A stretch of DNA of 64,000 nucleotides from Pelomonas sp039929605 (GCF_039929605.1 NZ_JBDSQX010000172.1:14086-78085); one strand, 5' to 3'. Numbered from the stretch's first letter, positions 41,191-50,547 are shown. Notes: generated from the sequence alone by a model not told the origin. Numbers and translations are program-made.

Positions 41191-42240
41191 ATGAGATCTG
41201 AACGACGTCGCCGCGCTGCGGTGAATGGCTGGCCGCACCGCCTGTTGGCTGCGTCCCTCTGCCTGCTGTGCATGGCCGGCGCCCAGGCTGCCGTGGACGA
41301 GCTGCGGCCCTACCCGCGCGCCGAGCTGATGGGCCGCTACGACAACCCGCTGGAAGCGGGCGCGCTGCCCATCAGCCCACCGCAACGCAGCGCCACCAAC
41401 TCCAATCGCACCAGCCGCTGGCGCCTGCCCTACGAGGGTACGGTGGCCATGGTGCAGTACAAGCACAAAGCTGACGACAGCCCCTTGCTCATCGCACGCC
41501 ACTACGCCGGCCAGCTGAAGGAGCAGGGCTTCGAGCTCGTCACCATTTGCGAAATCCCTTGCGCCGCGCCCGACGGCGCCGCAGACGCGTCGGTCTACTG
41601 GTTCCACGAGCTGGACCTCGCCAAGAAGCTGGGCTACAACTTTTTCGGCGACCGCGGCATGTACCTCATCGGCCACCGTGCCGACGCCATCGTGGCCATC
41701 CGTGTGGGCACCGCCTACCAGGGCTATGCGTCGACCATCAAGACCGTCAGCGCGCCCGGCCTGGACCGCGGGCCGCTGCTCGCCTACGTGGCCGCCCAGC
41801 GTGCGCCCGTGGCCGACGCACCGCTGCCGGCACCGCCGGGCCGCGTGGCTGCCCCGCCACCAGCACCTGCGTCGGCCGCCACCGGTGCGCCCTTCGTCAA
41901 AGACATCGCCCCTGGCGAACTGAGCGCCTGGCTACGAAAGACCAAGGGCTGGGTGGTGGTGCAGCTGAGCTCCTACGACCCCAATTGCACTTACTGCATT
42001 CCCGCCAACCCGCCGTTCAATGCGCTGGCGCAGGCCGAAGCCGCCAAGGGCGGCATCACCTTCGTGCGCGTGGCGTTTCAGCCCTGGACGTCCATGAGCA
42101 ACAACGATTTCGTCACCCAGTACGGCGTCGGCGGCCTGCCGACGGTTTTCACCTTCCAGGACGGCCAGCTGATGCGCCGCCAGATGGGCAAGGCCGACGA
42201 AGCCACCTTGCGCAAGGCGCTGCTGGACGGTCTGCGCTGA
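41191..42240 (+). CDS. Exported DUF4892-like and thioredoxin-fold protein
   Basis: The 349-residue protein has a signal peptide (LLAASLCLLCMAGAQA). Residues about 40-200 resemble the DUF4892-type module of the two OmpA proteins at 32-34 kb (SPLLIARHYAGQLKEQGFELVTIC). A Pro/Ala-rich linker leads to a thioredoxin-like domain at about 235-349 with a CxxC pair in DPNCTYCIPA and a cis-proline region GGLPTVFTF. It is probably a periplasmic thiol-disulfide protein. GGAG precedes the ATG. The combination looks unusual. Confidence 0.65.
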   Translation: MRSERRRRAAVNGWPHRLLAASLCLLCMAGAQAAVDELRPYPRAELMGRYDNPLEAGALPISPPQRSATNSNRTSRWRLPYEGTVAMVQYKHKADDSPLLIARHYAGQLKEQGFELVTICEIPCAAPDGAADASVYWFHELDLAKKLGYNFFGDRGMYLIGHRADAIVAIRVGTAYQGYASTIKTVSAPGLDRGPLLAYVAAQRAPVADAPLPAPPGRVAAPPPAPASAATGAPFVKDIAPGELSAWLRKTKGWVVVQLSSYDPNCTYCIPANPPFNALAQAEAAKGGITFVRVAFQPWTSMSNNDFVTQYGVGGLPTVFTFQDGQLMRRQMGKADEATLRKALLDGLR

Positions 42241-42271
42241 CCCATGCCGCCGGCGGCTACCCTCGCTGGCC

Positions 42272-42787
42272 ATGAAGCCCACCGAAACCCCGCTGCCGCC
42301 CGGCAGCCTGTTGGCCCGGCTTGCCGCCGAACGCAGCGCCTTTGCCGACGCCTACACGCTGCCATTCCCGCGCACCGTCGGCCTGGCCGAGTTCGTCGAG
42401 GCCTTCTACACAACACGCCTCTTCAAGGTGGAGCGCGCACTGCTCGCGCTGTTCGGCAAGCCGTCCAGTGACGCGTTGGCCCGGGCCGTGGCGCGCGGCG
42501 AGGCCCAGCGCATCGCCATCTGGACCGTCCAGGCCCGCGAGGGCGACGAGCTGTTGATGCACGAGGACAGCGGCGCCACGCGCTCCTGGTTCAAGGCCGA
42601 GGCGGGCGAGGGCGGGGGCACGACGCTGTGGTTCGGCTCGGCCGTGGTCCCCCGCCGCCGCTCGGTCGGTGGGGAGGCGCAGATGGGCCGCGTCTTCCAC
42701 GCGCTGCTGGGCTTTCACCGCTGGTATTCGCGGGCACTGCTCAAGGCGGCCGCGCGTCGACTCAGCGCTCCGTCCCCGGGCCGCTGA
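42272..42787 (+). CDS. Uncharacterised protein
   Basis: The 171-residue protein has no signal peptide or membrane segment. It contains aromatic and hydrophobic strands (RIAIWTVQAREGDELLM, GTTLWFGSAVVP) and ends with an amphipathic helix near FHRWYSRALLKAAARRL, an arrangement seen in small lipid- or ligand-binding folds. I do not recognise the family. It follows the thioredoxin-fold gene by 31 bases, and its last 26 bases overlap the end of the convergent lipoprotein gene. Confidence 0.6.
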   Translation: MKPTETPLPPGSLLARLAAERSAFADAYTLPFPRTVGLAEFVEAFYTTRLFKVERALLALFGKPSSDALARAVARGEAQRIAIWTVQAREGDELLMHEDSGATRSWFKAEAGEGGGTTLWFGSAVVPRRRSVGGEAQMGRVFHALLGFHRWYSRALLKAAARRLSAPSPGR

Positions 42788-43274
42788 TCTTCTCGGTGAC
42801 GGGCTGCCCGGTCGCAGCGTCTTCGATCCAGACCTCGCAGGCCTTGGCAGCGATCTGCCCGGTGACGATGTAGCGCTTGCCTTCCGTGGGCGTGAAGCTC
42901 ACCTCGCCCACCGTGCGGCAGCTTGTGTTGGCCATCGCGAGCATGGGCGAGGCGTACTGCGTTGTGGCCTGCAGCTTCACCTGTGCCGGGCGCAGGGGCA
43001 GCTCGTTGGTCAGCGCCACCGGCGTCAGCGTCATGCCGCTGCCCTCGCCGGCCCGCTTGCTGGCCATGCTGCTGCTGGCCAGGCGCCGGCCGTCGACCTG
43101 CGTGATCTCGAAGACATGCAGCCGCTGGGCGCTGATGACCATGACTTGATCGGCGACATTCGCCGTCGGGCCGGTGTAGTCGGCAGGCGTGGCGGGCTCA
43201 AAGGCGGTGAAGCTCTTGAAGCTGGTGCAGCCGGCGAGCAGGGCCATCGCCGCGAATGGGGTGAAGCGTTTCAT
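42762..43274 (-). CDS. Lipoprotein of unknown function
   Basis: The 170-residue product has a lipobox LLAGC (Cys16) after a short hydrophobic signal, so it is an acylated envelope protein. The mature part is mostly beta-strand-like (VMVISAQRLHVFEITQVDG, VKLQATTQY, GKRYIVTGQI) with two further cysteines that may pair (NTSCRTVG, AKACEVW). It is convergent with the previous gene. Family not recognised. Confidence 0.7.
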   Translation of the reverse strand: MKRFTPFAAMALLAGCTSFKSFTAFEPATPADYTGPTANVADQVMVISAQRLHVFEITQVDGRRLASSSMASKRAGEGSGMTLTPVALTNELPLRPAQVKLQATTQYASPMLAMANTSCRTVGEVSFTPTEGKRYIVTGQIAAKACEVWIEDAATGQPVTEKISGPGTER

Positions 43275-43312
43275 GGCCGCAGCTTAGTCGCCCTCGCCCT
43301 CGTGCTAGCCGG

Positions 43313-43829
43313 TCAGTCGACCAACAGATTGAACAACTGGGCCAAGGCCGGCACATGAGACCTCGCGGCATCCAGCACATCGCGAGGCAGATGGCGGTGA
43401 TAGATCTGATCGTCATGCGCCGGGTGGCCGAAATGGCGGGTCACATCCCGTTTGCACTCCGCAGTGGATGCGCGAACTGGCAGCCTGGCGATGGCCAGCA
43501 GCAGCGCTTCCAGACAAGGGGTGGCCTTCAACCACCTCGACGCCCTGCTGACGAGCGCGTACGCGCTGCGTGTCGTCCCAATCCTTGTCGGTATCGAGCA
43601 GCGCCGCGACCTTGTCGTAGTCGGCGGTCTTGCGCTGCGCGAGTGCGTAGGAGAGCACATGGCGGCCCCCTTTTCCCTTGGCGTTCTTGATCGTCACGGC
43701 CTTGCTGCCCCGTTCGACGTAGAGCGCCTTGAGATGCCGCAGAAAAGCCTCTTCCGCCAGACCTTCGCCAACGATCAGCAGGGTGCGCCGTACTTCGCGG
43801 GTGGGTGTTTTCTGGGGATGGCGAGCCAT
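43313..43829 (-). pseudogene. RloB-like (AbiLii-type) effector gene with a frameshift
   Basis: The first frame starts at the ATG at 43829 (sharing one base with the ATPase stop) and encodes an RloB/Toprim-like N-terminal half: RRTLLIVGEGLAEEAFLRHL, then KNAKGKGG and VAALLDTDKDWDD. Near 43514-43521, at CCCCTTG in coding sense, the frame shifts; the second frame continues CLEALLLAIARLPV and HFGHPAHDDQIYHRHL to the TGA at 43313. One extra base in the AAGGGG run explains it. The effector is probably inactive, unless a sequencing error or programmed shift is involved. Confidence 0.8.
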
Positions 43830-45022
43830 CAGAGCTGCGGCACGGCACCATAGGCGCCCGCCATGTATTTGGCGTAGAAGTTGTCGTCGTTGCGTATGCC
43901 CTTGATGCTGTCCATGCGGAACGCGGCGCTCTCGCAGGCGTCGTTCTTCTCCACCAGCATCACCTGGGATTTGTGCAGCAGGTTGAGCACCTCCGACGCA
44001 TGGCAGGTAAACAGCAGCTGGGCCTGATGCGGGTTGGTTTCAGGATGGGCAAACAAGTCCAGCAGCGGCTCCAGCATATGAGGATGAAGGTCGGCTTCGA
44101 ACTCGTCGATGACGGCCAGCCCGCCTTGCGCCAGCACGGGCAGCAAGCGTGACAGCAGCACAAAGGCGCTCTGGGTGCCGCTGGACTCCTCCAGGAATGA
44201 CAGCACACGCGCCGCCCCCGCACGGTCGGTGTGAACGCCGAACGGGAACCAGTAGCGGTCGATCTCCCCATCAGGGCGTTGCTGGCTCAGCTCCCTCAGC
44301 TCCACGCCGCTCAGCCCCAGGTCCCAAGCCTTGAGCAGCCGCATCATCTGCGCCTGCTGCAGCGCGTTCGTCGAGAAATGGCCGGCCGCCACCGGCAGAT
44401 CGTTCTCGGCGCGAAAGCCCATGCGGCCGGAGCTGACGACATTGGTTTGCAAATGGATATCGGCCAGTTGCCGCGCCAAGGGCACGCCGTACTGGGCGGC
44501 CGTGGCGATCAGCGACGCATTGGGCCGCACCTTGCGCGCTTCGGCTGCCGCCAGGCCGAAGTCCTGCTGCTTGACGTCATACGCCTGATCGGCCTCCGAC
44601 CAGTCGCGGACAAAGACATAGCTGAAGCGTTCACGCTTGCGCTGGTACAGCGCCTCGTGCAGCACGCGTTGGGGCGTCAGGCGCAGCACATAGCGCCAGA
44701 GCAAGCCGTCTTTATCTTCTGCCTCCACCTCCAGCTCGGTGGGCTGGTCGGGCGCGGCGAAATGCGGCATGACGGGAATGGGGGCGTCTGCCGGGCGCTG
44801 GAATGAGGATCGGATGAACCAGATCGCGAACAGCAGCGGCTTGATCAGCGCCGTCTTGCCTGAGCCGTTGGCCCCGACAGCGGCCGAGACCAGGCTCAGC
44901 CGTTCGCCGCCCGGCGAGCGCGCCTCCCAGCCCGTGGCTGGCACCTTGCCGTTCAGGAGCAGCGAGACCTCGGTGACGTCTCTAAAGCTCTGGAAGTTGG
45001 AAAAGGCGTAGCGATGCAGCAT
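43829..45022 (-). CDS. RloA-like AAA/ABC-type ATPase (AbiLi-type defence protein)
   Basis: The 397-residue ATPase starts LHRYAFSNFQSFRD, has Walker A GANGSGKT at 50-57, an ABC-signature-like SSGTQS near 281 and Walker B VIDEFEADLHP near 304-314, followed by FTCHASEVLN. This is the SMC/OLD-like AAA_15/21 class that pairs with RloB in abortive-infection or restriction-linked modules. GAGAGG precedes the ATG at good spacing. A palindrome lies in the leader region. The gene itself is intact although its partner is frameshifted. Confidence 0.82.
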   Translation of the reverse strand: MLHRYAFSNFQSFRDVTEVSLLLNGKVPATGWEARSPGGERLSLVSAAVGANGSGKTALIKPLLFAIWFIRSSFQRPADAPIPVMPHFAAPDQPTELEVEAEDKDGLLWRYVLRLTPQRVLHEALYQRKRERFSYVFVRDWSEADQAYDVKQQDFGLAAAEARKVRPNASLIATAAQYGVPLARQLADIHLQTNVVSSGRMGFRAENDLPVAAGHFSTNALQQAQMMRLLKAWDLGLSGVELRELSQQRPDGEIDRYWFPFGVHTDRAGAARVLSFLEESSGTQSAFVLLSRLLPVLAQGGLAVIDEFEADLHPHMLEPLLDLFAHPETNPHQAQLLFTCHASEVLNLLHKSQVMLVEKNDACESAAFRMDSIKGIRNDDNFYAKYMAGAYGAVPQL

Positions 45023-45064
45023 GTTGAGCCTCTCGGCCTGAATGAGGCACCGACTTTAGTTCGA

Positions 45065-45086
45065 ATTCAACAAAAATCTGTTGAAT
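45065..45086 (-). promoter_or_regulatory. Palindrome upstream of the RloA-like gene
   Basis: ATTCAACA and TGTTGAAT form perfect 8-base arms around a six-base centre. The whole interval 45058-45110 is visibly AT-rich in a GC-rich genome, as expected for a promoter. The palindrome may be an operator or, in the other direction, part of the end of the exporter transcript. Confidence 0.4.
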
Positions 45087-45112
45087 GTCGCCGTAAATCA
45101 ATTTCTAGTCTC

Positions 45113-46276
45113 TCATCGCGCCACCGCCGCTCGCATCGACCGCGCCACGTAAAACAGCGCCACCGCCGTCAGCGCGATGCCGACAACGACGCCGGGCAAC
45201 ACCTGGCCCCAGCGCAGCGTTTCGCCCTTCAGCACGGCCAGCATCAGCGTGTTCTGCGCCAGGCCCGGGACCCAGAGATACCAGGCCGCGTCGCCGCCCG
45301 GGTTGAGCAGGCTGACCATGGGTGCCAGGCTGATGGCGGTGACGATCAGCGTGCTGCCCGCCTGCGCTTCCTTGAAGGTCTTGGAGCGAATGGCCAGCGC
45401 CATCAGCATGGCCGACAGGCCGGCCGCGAGCGGAATCTGCAGCAGCCAGAAGGCCAGCACTTCCTCGATGCCGAACTGGAACATCGCCTGCAGGCTGTCG
45501 CTCTTCAGCAGCCATTGCGCGGGCACGAAGCTCAGGGAGGACAGCAGCGCCACCGCCATGCCCAGTAGCGCCACGGCGCCCCACTTGCCGACGACGATGG
45601 CGCCGTGCGGCGCGGGGTTCATCAGCAGCGGCTCCAGCGAGCCGCGCTCGCGTTCGCCGGCGGTGCTGTCGAGCGCCGCACTCAAGGCGCCGTAGAGCAC
45701 GGCCATGATGATGAACATCGGGATGATGCTGCTCAGCCGCGCGGCGCGCGCCTGCACGCTGGCGAGGTCGCGCTCCTGGATGTCGATGGGCTGCAGCAGC
45801 TCGATGGACACGCCGCGCATCGCCAGGTTCAGCGACGCGCGCTCGCGGTTGAAGCCCCACAGCACGCGCTGGATAGCCCCGACGCCGGCGCCCGCGCGCT
45901 GGTTGGCGCTGTCGCTGACGATCTCCACCGTCGGCACCTCGCCAGCCAGCAGCTGGGCCTCGAAGTCCTTGGGCACGACGAGCACCGGCTCAAGCAGTTT
46001 CGTGGCGCGCAGCTGGGCTTCGTAGTCGGGCGGCGCGGCCTTGATGGTGTAGGTCTGGCGCTCGATGAAGTTCTTCAGCGTCGGCGCGTTCTCCAGGCCC
46101 ACGGCCATCAGCTCGCGCCGGTCCGCGCGCTCCTCCAGCGAGGCGATCAGGCCCGACAGCGCCGCCAGCAGCAGCGGGCCCATCAGCAGCGCCGGGATGA
46201 GGATGCGCAGCAGCGTGCGACGGTCGCGCAAGGCATCTGCCAGTTCTTTGGTGAAGACGATCCATGCTTGTTTCAT
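45113..46276 (-). CDS. ABC-2 type exporter permease (NatB-like)
   Basis: The 387-residue permease has an N-terminal membrane helix (LLRILIPALLMGPLLLAALSGLIA), a large extracytoplasmic domain at about 50-190, and five C-terminal helices with the ABC-2 motif GERERGSLEPLLMNP, typical of NatB. With the adjacent ATPase it forms a NatAB-type exporter; sodium export is known for the founding members but substrate here is uncertain. It overlaps the ATPase gene by four bases. Confidence 0.9.
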   Translation of the reverse strand: MKQAWIVFTKELADALRDRRTLLRILIPALLMGPLLLAALSGLIASLEERADRRELMAVGLENAPTLKNFIERQTYTIKAAPPDYEAQLRATKLLEPVLVVPKDFEAQLLAGEVPTVEIVSDSANQRAGAGVGAIQRVLWGFNRERASLNLAMRGVSIELLQPIDIQERDLASVQARAARLSSIIPMFIIMAVLYGALSAALDSTAGERERGSLEPLLMNPAPHGAIVVGKWGAVALLGMAVALLSSLSFVPAQWLLKSDSLQAMFQFGIEEVLAFWLLQIPLAAGLSAMLMALAIRSKTFKEAQAGSTLIVTAISLAPMVSLLNPGGDAAWYLWVPGLAQNTLMLAVLKGETLRWGQVLPGVVVGIALTAVALFYVARSMRAAVAR

Positions 46277-47055
46277 GCCGCCACCTCTGCGGGGAATGCG
46301 AGTTTCACGAAGGCGTCCTCGAAGCGTTGCTCGCCCGCCTGTTCGAGCAGCTCGGGCACGCTGCCGCGCGCCACGCTGCGGCCGCGGGAGACGATGACGA
46401 CCTCGTCACATAACTGTTCAACTTCCTGCATGATGTGCGTGGAGAAGACGATGCATTTGCCGCCGCCTGCGGGGCTGCGCAGCCAGCGCAGCGCCTCGCG
46501 CAGCGCCCGGGTGGCCAGCACGTCCAGGCCGTTGGTGGGCTCGTCGAGCACGATGTTGGCGGGGTCGTGCACCAGGGCGCGGGCCAGCGCCGTCTTCATG
46601 CGTTCGCCCTGGCTGAAGCCCTCGGCGCGGCGGTCCAGGATGGACTGCATTTCCAGCAGCTTCGCCAGCTCGTCGGCGCGTGCGTTCGCCGCGTCCGGGT
46701 TCATGCCCTGCAGGCGGCCGAAGTAGGCGATGTTCTCGCGCGCACTCAGGCGCGGGTAGAGGCCGTGCGCGTCGCCGAGGATGCCCATGCGGGCCAGCGC
46801 CTTCAGCGGCGCCTCCTGCACGACGATGCCATCGACCGTGATCTGGCCCCGGTCCGGCGCGAACAACCCGCCCAGCATGCGCAGCGTCGTCGTCTTGCCC
46901 GCGCCATTGGCGCCCAGCAGGCCGGTGACGCGGCCGTTGGCAGCGGCGACGCTCACGCCCTGCACGGCATGGACCACGCCCTTGCTGCCGCGCTTGAACA
47001 GGCCGGCGCCGGTGCGGGTGACGAACTGTTTGTGAACGTCCTGAATGTCGATCAT
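46273..47055 (-). CDS. ABC transporter ATP-binding protein (NatA-like)
   Basis: The 260-residue ATPase has Walker A GANGAGKTTT at about 48-57, signature FSQGERMKTALA, Walker B NIVLDEPTNGLD and H-loop STHIMQEVEQL. It energises the NatB-like permease encoded next. It is coupled by ATGA overlaps to both the upstream peptidase and the permease, so all three genes form one operon. Confidence 0.93.
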   Translation of the reverse strand: MIDIQDVHKQFVTRTGAGLFKRGSKGVVHAVQGVSVAAANGRVTGLLGANGAGKTTTLRMLGGLFAPDRGQITVDGIVVQEAPLKALARMGILGDAHGLYPRLSARENIAYFGRLQGMNPDAANARADELAKLLEMQSILDRRAEGFSQGERMKTALARALVHDPANIVLDEPTNGLDVLATRALREALRWLRSPAGGGKCIVFSTHIMQEVEQLCDEVVIVSRGRSVARGSVPELLEQAGEQRFEDAFVKLAFPAEVAA

Positions 47056-48512
47056 TGGGCGGCCCTCGCTTGCACGGGCTGGAAGGCGGGTGGGCGTGGG
47101 ATGCGGGTCGCGCAGGCGGCGTCCTGCGGCAGCGCGGCGGCGTCCGTCTTGGCGTCGATGAAGCGGAACATCAGGTCGCGCACGCAGCCCACGGCCATGA
47201 CGCCGTGGCCGGCCTCGGGCACGACGAGGTGCTGCACGCGCTCCGGGTGGCCGGCGGCGAGCGCCTTGGCGACGCGCTCGCCATGGCGGGCCGGCGTGGC
47301 CGGGTCGGCGCCGCCGCTCATGACGAGCACGGGGCTGGGCGCTGGCGGCAGCGTGTAGAAGTCCGCCGGCACGTCGCCGCGGGGCCAGGTCTTGCAGACC
47401 CGGTTGTACATGTCGGCGTCGACATGGCCATAGTCCTCGCCCGGCTTGTCGGTGGCGCTGCTCAGCCGGGGCACGTCCTCCGCGCAGATGACGGAGAAGT
47501 GCATGCCCATGGCGAGCTTCTGGCCCTTGCCGCCGGTGAAGGCCGTTGTCAGGCCGAACAGGCCTTCAAAGCGGCCCTCGGTCGCCGCTGCGTGGATGGC
47601 GGCGGGCAGCGCGGCGGCCAGCGCCGGTTGATAAAGCGGCAGACGCACGGCGCGCAGCAGCAGCTCGCGGTCGACCGTGAAATGCTCGGGTGTGCCGGTC
47701 AGCGGCTGGGCCACCGTCACCTGGCGCGGCAGCGAGGCGAGCAGCTTCTGCCAATCGGCGCGCAGGTTGGGGTGGGTCTTGGCGTGCGCGGCGATGAGCT
47801 TGTCCAGCGCCGCCTGCGTGTCGGGCGAGAAGCTGGCCGGCAGCACCATGTCCGGCGGCGCTACGCCGTCGATGACGGTGCGGCGCACTTTCGTCGGGAA
47901 CTGGCGCAGATATTCAAGCGCGGCGCGCGTGCCGTAGCTGCCACCGACGAGGTTCCACTGCGGCACGGCCAGCGCCTCGCGTACGGCCTCCATGTCCTGC
48001 ATCGCGATCGTCGTCGTGAAGAAGCGCAGGCCACCGTCCTGGCCATACGGCAGCTTCTCCAGCGTGGCGCGGCAGGCGTCGAGGCGGCGCATTTGCGCGG
48101 TCGTGTCGAGCTGCTCGGTGATGGGCAGCTGGGTCTCATCCGGGCAATCCAGCGGTGCCGACTTGCCGGTGCCGCGCTGGTCGATGAAGACGAGGTCGCG
48201 CCGGTTGTTCAGCCGGGACAGGCGCGGCAGCACGCGCGCGGCCACGCCGATGGCGCTCTGGCCGGGGCCGCCGGCCAGCATCAGCACGGCGTCGGGTTGC
48301 TTGTTGCGCGCCATCGCCGGCACGACGAGGTAGTGGATGTCGATCTTCACGCCGTCCGGCCGCGCCGGGTCCAGCGCGCGTTGCAGGCTGCCGCATTGCA
48401 GCTCGTTGGGGATGCCGTCGATGCGGCAGGGCTTCAGCGGCGTGGCGGCTTGTGCCGTGGCGGCGGACAGGGCAGCGGCGAGCGCGAGGGCGCGCCGGGC
48501 GGGAAAGGGCAT
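47052..48512 (-). CDS. Secreted S33-type alpha/beta hydrolase (aminopeptidase-like)
   Basis: The 486-residue protein starts at the ATG at 48512, which has GGAG six bases upstream and gives a signal peptide (LALAAALSAATAQA-ATP). The oxyanion motif is VLMLAGGPGQS, the nucleophile elbow GGSYGTRAA, and the C-terminal TAP-like part has PVLVMSGGADPATPARHG and VPEAGHGVM for Asp and His. The layout matches tripeptidyl-aminopeptidase-like S33 enzymes. It is first in an operon with the ABC exporter, a recurrent arrangement of unknown meaning. Confidence 0.87.
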   Translation of the reverse strand: MPFPARRALALAAALSAATAQAATPLKPCRIDGIPNELQCGSLQRALDPARPDGVKIDIHYLVVPAMARNKQPDAVLMLAGGPGQSAIGVAARVLPRLSRLNNRRDLVFIDQRGTGKSAPLDCPDETQLPITEQLDTTAQMRRLDACRATLEKLPYGQDGGLRFFTTTIAMQDMEAVREALAVPQWNLVGGSYGTRAALEYLRQFPTKVRRTVIDGVAPPDMVLPASFSPDTQAALDKLIAAHAKTHPNLRADWQKLLASLPRQVTVAQPLTGTPEHFTVDRELLLRAVRLPLYQPALAAALPAAIHAAATEGRFEGLFGLTTAFTGGKGQKLAMGMHFSVICAEDVPRLSSATDKPGEDYGHVDADMYNRVCKTWPRGDVPADFYTLPPAPSPVLVMSGGADPATPARHGERVAKALAAGHPERVQHLVVPEAGHGVMAVGCVRDLMFRFIDAKTDAAALPQDAACATRIPRPPAFQPVQARAAQ

Positions 48513-48714
48513 GCAGGGCTCCAAGGACCGGATGGCCGCGAGTATCCAGGCCGTTGCGTGCGCCGCCGCCGTGCCAAGGGTGGCCGGTATTTCCGCGCGT
48601 CGAATAGCCTCTGGCGCGTGATGAGTGGCGGCCCGTGCTGCAATACGGTCAGGCGCCTTGCGGCCCGTTCTCCCAACCTTCCGACCCGCGGCCTCGCCGC
48701 GTGAAAGGCTGAGC

Positions 48715-48921
48715 GTGCAGACACTCGACGAGATGCGTGACCGTTGCCTGCTTACCCACGAGCAGCATGCCGAGATCGGCGCCTGGGTCAGCCAGGCGCG
48801 CACCCCCGAGGCCATCATGGCGATGCCCGAGGGGCTGTGGCGAACGCTGGAATTGGCCAGCGTGTTGATGGACGTGGATGCCGACCTGCGGCGCGAACCG
48901 TTGCTGTCGGACGGGTCTTAG
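48715..48921 (+). CDS. Small protein of unknown function
   Basis: The 68-residue protein most likely starts at the GTG at 48715, behind AAAGG; an ATG at 48733 is an alternative. The sequence (MRDRCLLTHEQHAEIGAWV, then LWRTLELASVLMDVDADL) is helical and acidic, cytoplasmic. Its stop codon overlaps the stop of the convergent thioredoxin-like gene. No family recognised. Confidence 0.55.
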   Translation: MQTLDEMRDRCLLTHEQHAEIGAWVSQARTPEAIMAMPEGLWRTLELASVLMDVDADLRREPLLSDGS

Positions 48922-50474
48922 GCTTTTTTGGCGGCGGGCGCCATCAGCGTCTGGCAGGCCGATTTGGCCTTGGCATCGCTGCCATCCAGCTTGCCGCAAA
49001 CGCCGTCGAGCTGCGCCTTGAGCCGGCCCACTGCGGCGGCCTGGGCGGGGCTCTTGTTCCAGTCACCCAGCAGCGTGGCGACCTTCTTCAGCGACCGCTC
49101 GCTGCGTTCGTAGAAGGCGCCGGGGTCCTTGGCGGATTCCGCGAACAGCTGGGCTGCGGCCTTCTCGATGCGGGGCGTGTCTTCCGGGCTCAGCTCGATC
49201 AACGCGGCGAAGTAGTTCGAGCCCCACTGCAGCCGCGTGGCCGGGCCCTCGCTCTTGTTGAAGGCCTCCTCGTACCAGCGCAGCGCGTCCGCCTTGCGGC
49301 CCTGCTTCTTGGCGTTGCTGCCGAGCTGGCTCATCAGGTAGTAGGGCGAGTGGCTGCGGGCCAGCGCTGCCTTCAGCAGCTCGTCGCTGTCCTTCCACAG
49401 CCCGGCGCGGCCCAGCAGGTAGGCGGCCTGGGTGACGACGGCCTGGCGCTCGTAGCCGTCGGTGATCTCACGGTTGGCGCGCGCGGCCTGGTCGCGCGCT
49501 TCGGCTTGCAGCGAGGTGGGGATGCTCTTGGGATGCGGGTCGTCCTTGCCCGTGTCGAGGCGGGCAAGCTCGATGCGGGCTTGCAGCGCGTTCAGGCGGT
49601 CGGCGCGCGAAAGGGTCGAGTCTTCGTTGAGGCGCTTCAGTGCGGCGTCGAACTCGGCGACGAGCTGGGCGCGCGTGTCGCCAGCGGTCGGCGTGATGGC
49701 CATGACGAGGTCGGGCGCCTCGTTGCTCAGCACGTCCATCTGGGCACGGGCTTGGGGCCCGTCGGCCAGCACGCCGCGCAGGCGCGGCAGCTGCGCCGGG
49801 TCGGCCGCCTTGCCCTCGGCGAGTGCGCCGATGGACTTGAGCCACAGCCGTGTCGTCGTCTCGGCGTCGACACCCTCGCTGGCCTTGGCGAGCTGGGTCA
49901 ATGTGGCCGGCCGCTCAGCCACGGGCAGCAGTTGCTGCTCATCGGTCTCCCAGCCGTAGAAGCCCAGCAGCCGCCACTCGTTGGCGTTCAGCTTCCTGCC
50001 CGCCTTGGCATCGGCCAACACGGCCTTGACCGGCCGGCCGCTGGACAGGCCCAGCTGCAGCACCTTCATGACCTGCGCCGCATCGGCCTCGCCGGGCAGG
50101 CGGGTGATCTCGTTGCCGCTCGGATTGAACAGGATCAGCGTCGGGTAGCCGCGCACCTTGAAGCGCGTGCCCAGCTTCTGCGCGCCGGGGCCGTCGCCGT
50201 CGATGCCCACGGCGACGAAGGACTTGCTCTGCTCGATGAAGTCGGCGCGATTGAACAGCGTCGCCTTCAGCTGGTTGCACGGCGGGCACCACTTGGCGCC
50301 CCAGTACAGCAGCAGCGGCTTCTTCTCCGCCTTGGCCTGGGTGAAGGCACGGTCGATGTCGGCATCGGCCGCGGCGGCCTGCCAGGACACGCCCGGGCTG
50401 TTGGTGGCGTGGGCAGGGGCGCAGCTCAGGGAGAGGGCCAGCGCGAGCGTCGAGAAGAGGGGTAGCAGCTTCAT
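48918..50474 (-). CDS. Exported thioredoxin-fold protein with helical repeats
   Basis: The 518-residue protein has a signal peptide (LALALSLSCAPAHA) and an N-terminal thioredoxin domain with active-site WCPPC in LYWGAKWCPPCNQL near residue 62, and cis-proline RGYPTLILF. Residues about 170-500 are helical and contain TPR-like units (AAYLLGRAGLWKDSDELL, ADALRWYEEAF). It probably acts as a periplasmic thiol reductase or redox-coupled scaffold. The ATG at 50474 is chosen because it opens the signal peptide; the longer frame to 50921 overlaps the SnoaL-like gene. Confidence 0.85.
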   Translation of the reverse strand: MKLLPLFSTLALALSLSCAPAHATNSPGVSWQAAAADADIDRAFTQAKAEKKPLLLYWGAKWCPPCNQLKATLFNRADFIEQSKSFVAVGIDGDGPGAQKLGTRFKVRGYPTLILFNPSGNEITRLPGEADAAQVMKVLQLGLSSGRPVKAVLADAKAGRKLNANEWRLLGFYGWETDEQQLLPVAERPATLTQLAKASEGVDAETTTRLWLKSIGALAEGKAADPAQLPRLRGVLADGPQARAQMDVLSNEAPDLVMAITPTAGDTRAQLVAEFDAALKRLNEDSTLSRADRLNALQARIELARLDTGKDDPHPKSIPTSLQAEARDQAARANREITDGYERQAVVTQAAYLLGRAGLWKDSDELLKAALARSHSPYYLMSQLGSNAKKQGRKADALRWYEEAFNKSEGPATRLQWGSNYFAALIELSPEDTPRIEKAAAQLFAESAKDPGAFYERSERSLKKVATLLGDWNKSPAQAAAVGRLKAQLDGVCGKLDGSDAKAKSACQTLMAPAAKKA

Positions 50475-50547
50475 GGCAGGCGAGGAAAAGGGGGTGTCGC
50501 GATTGTCCCGGGCTTTGCGCCGCGCGAGGCGCGTTTGCCGACGCAGC

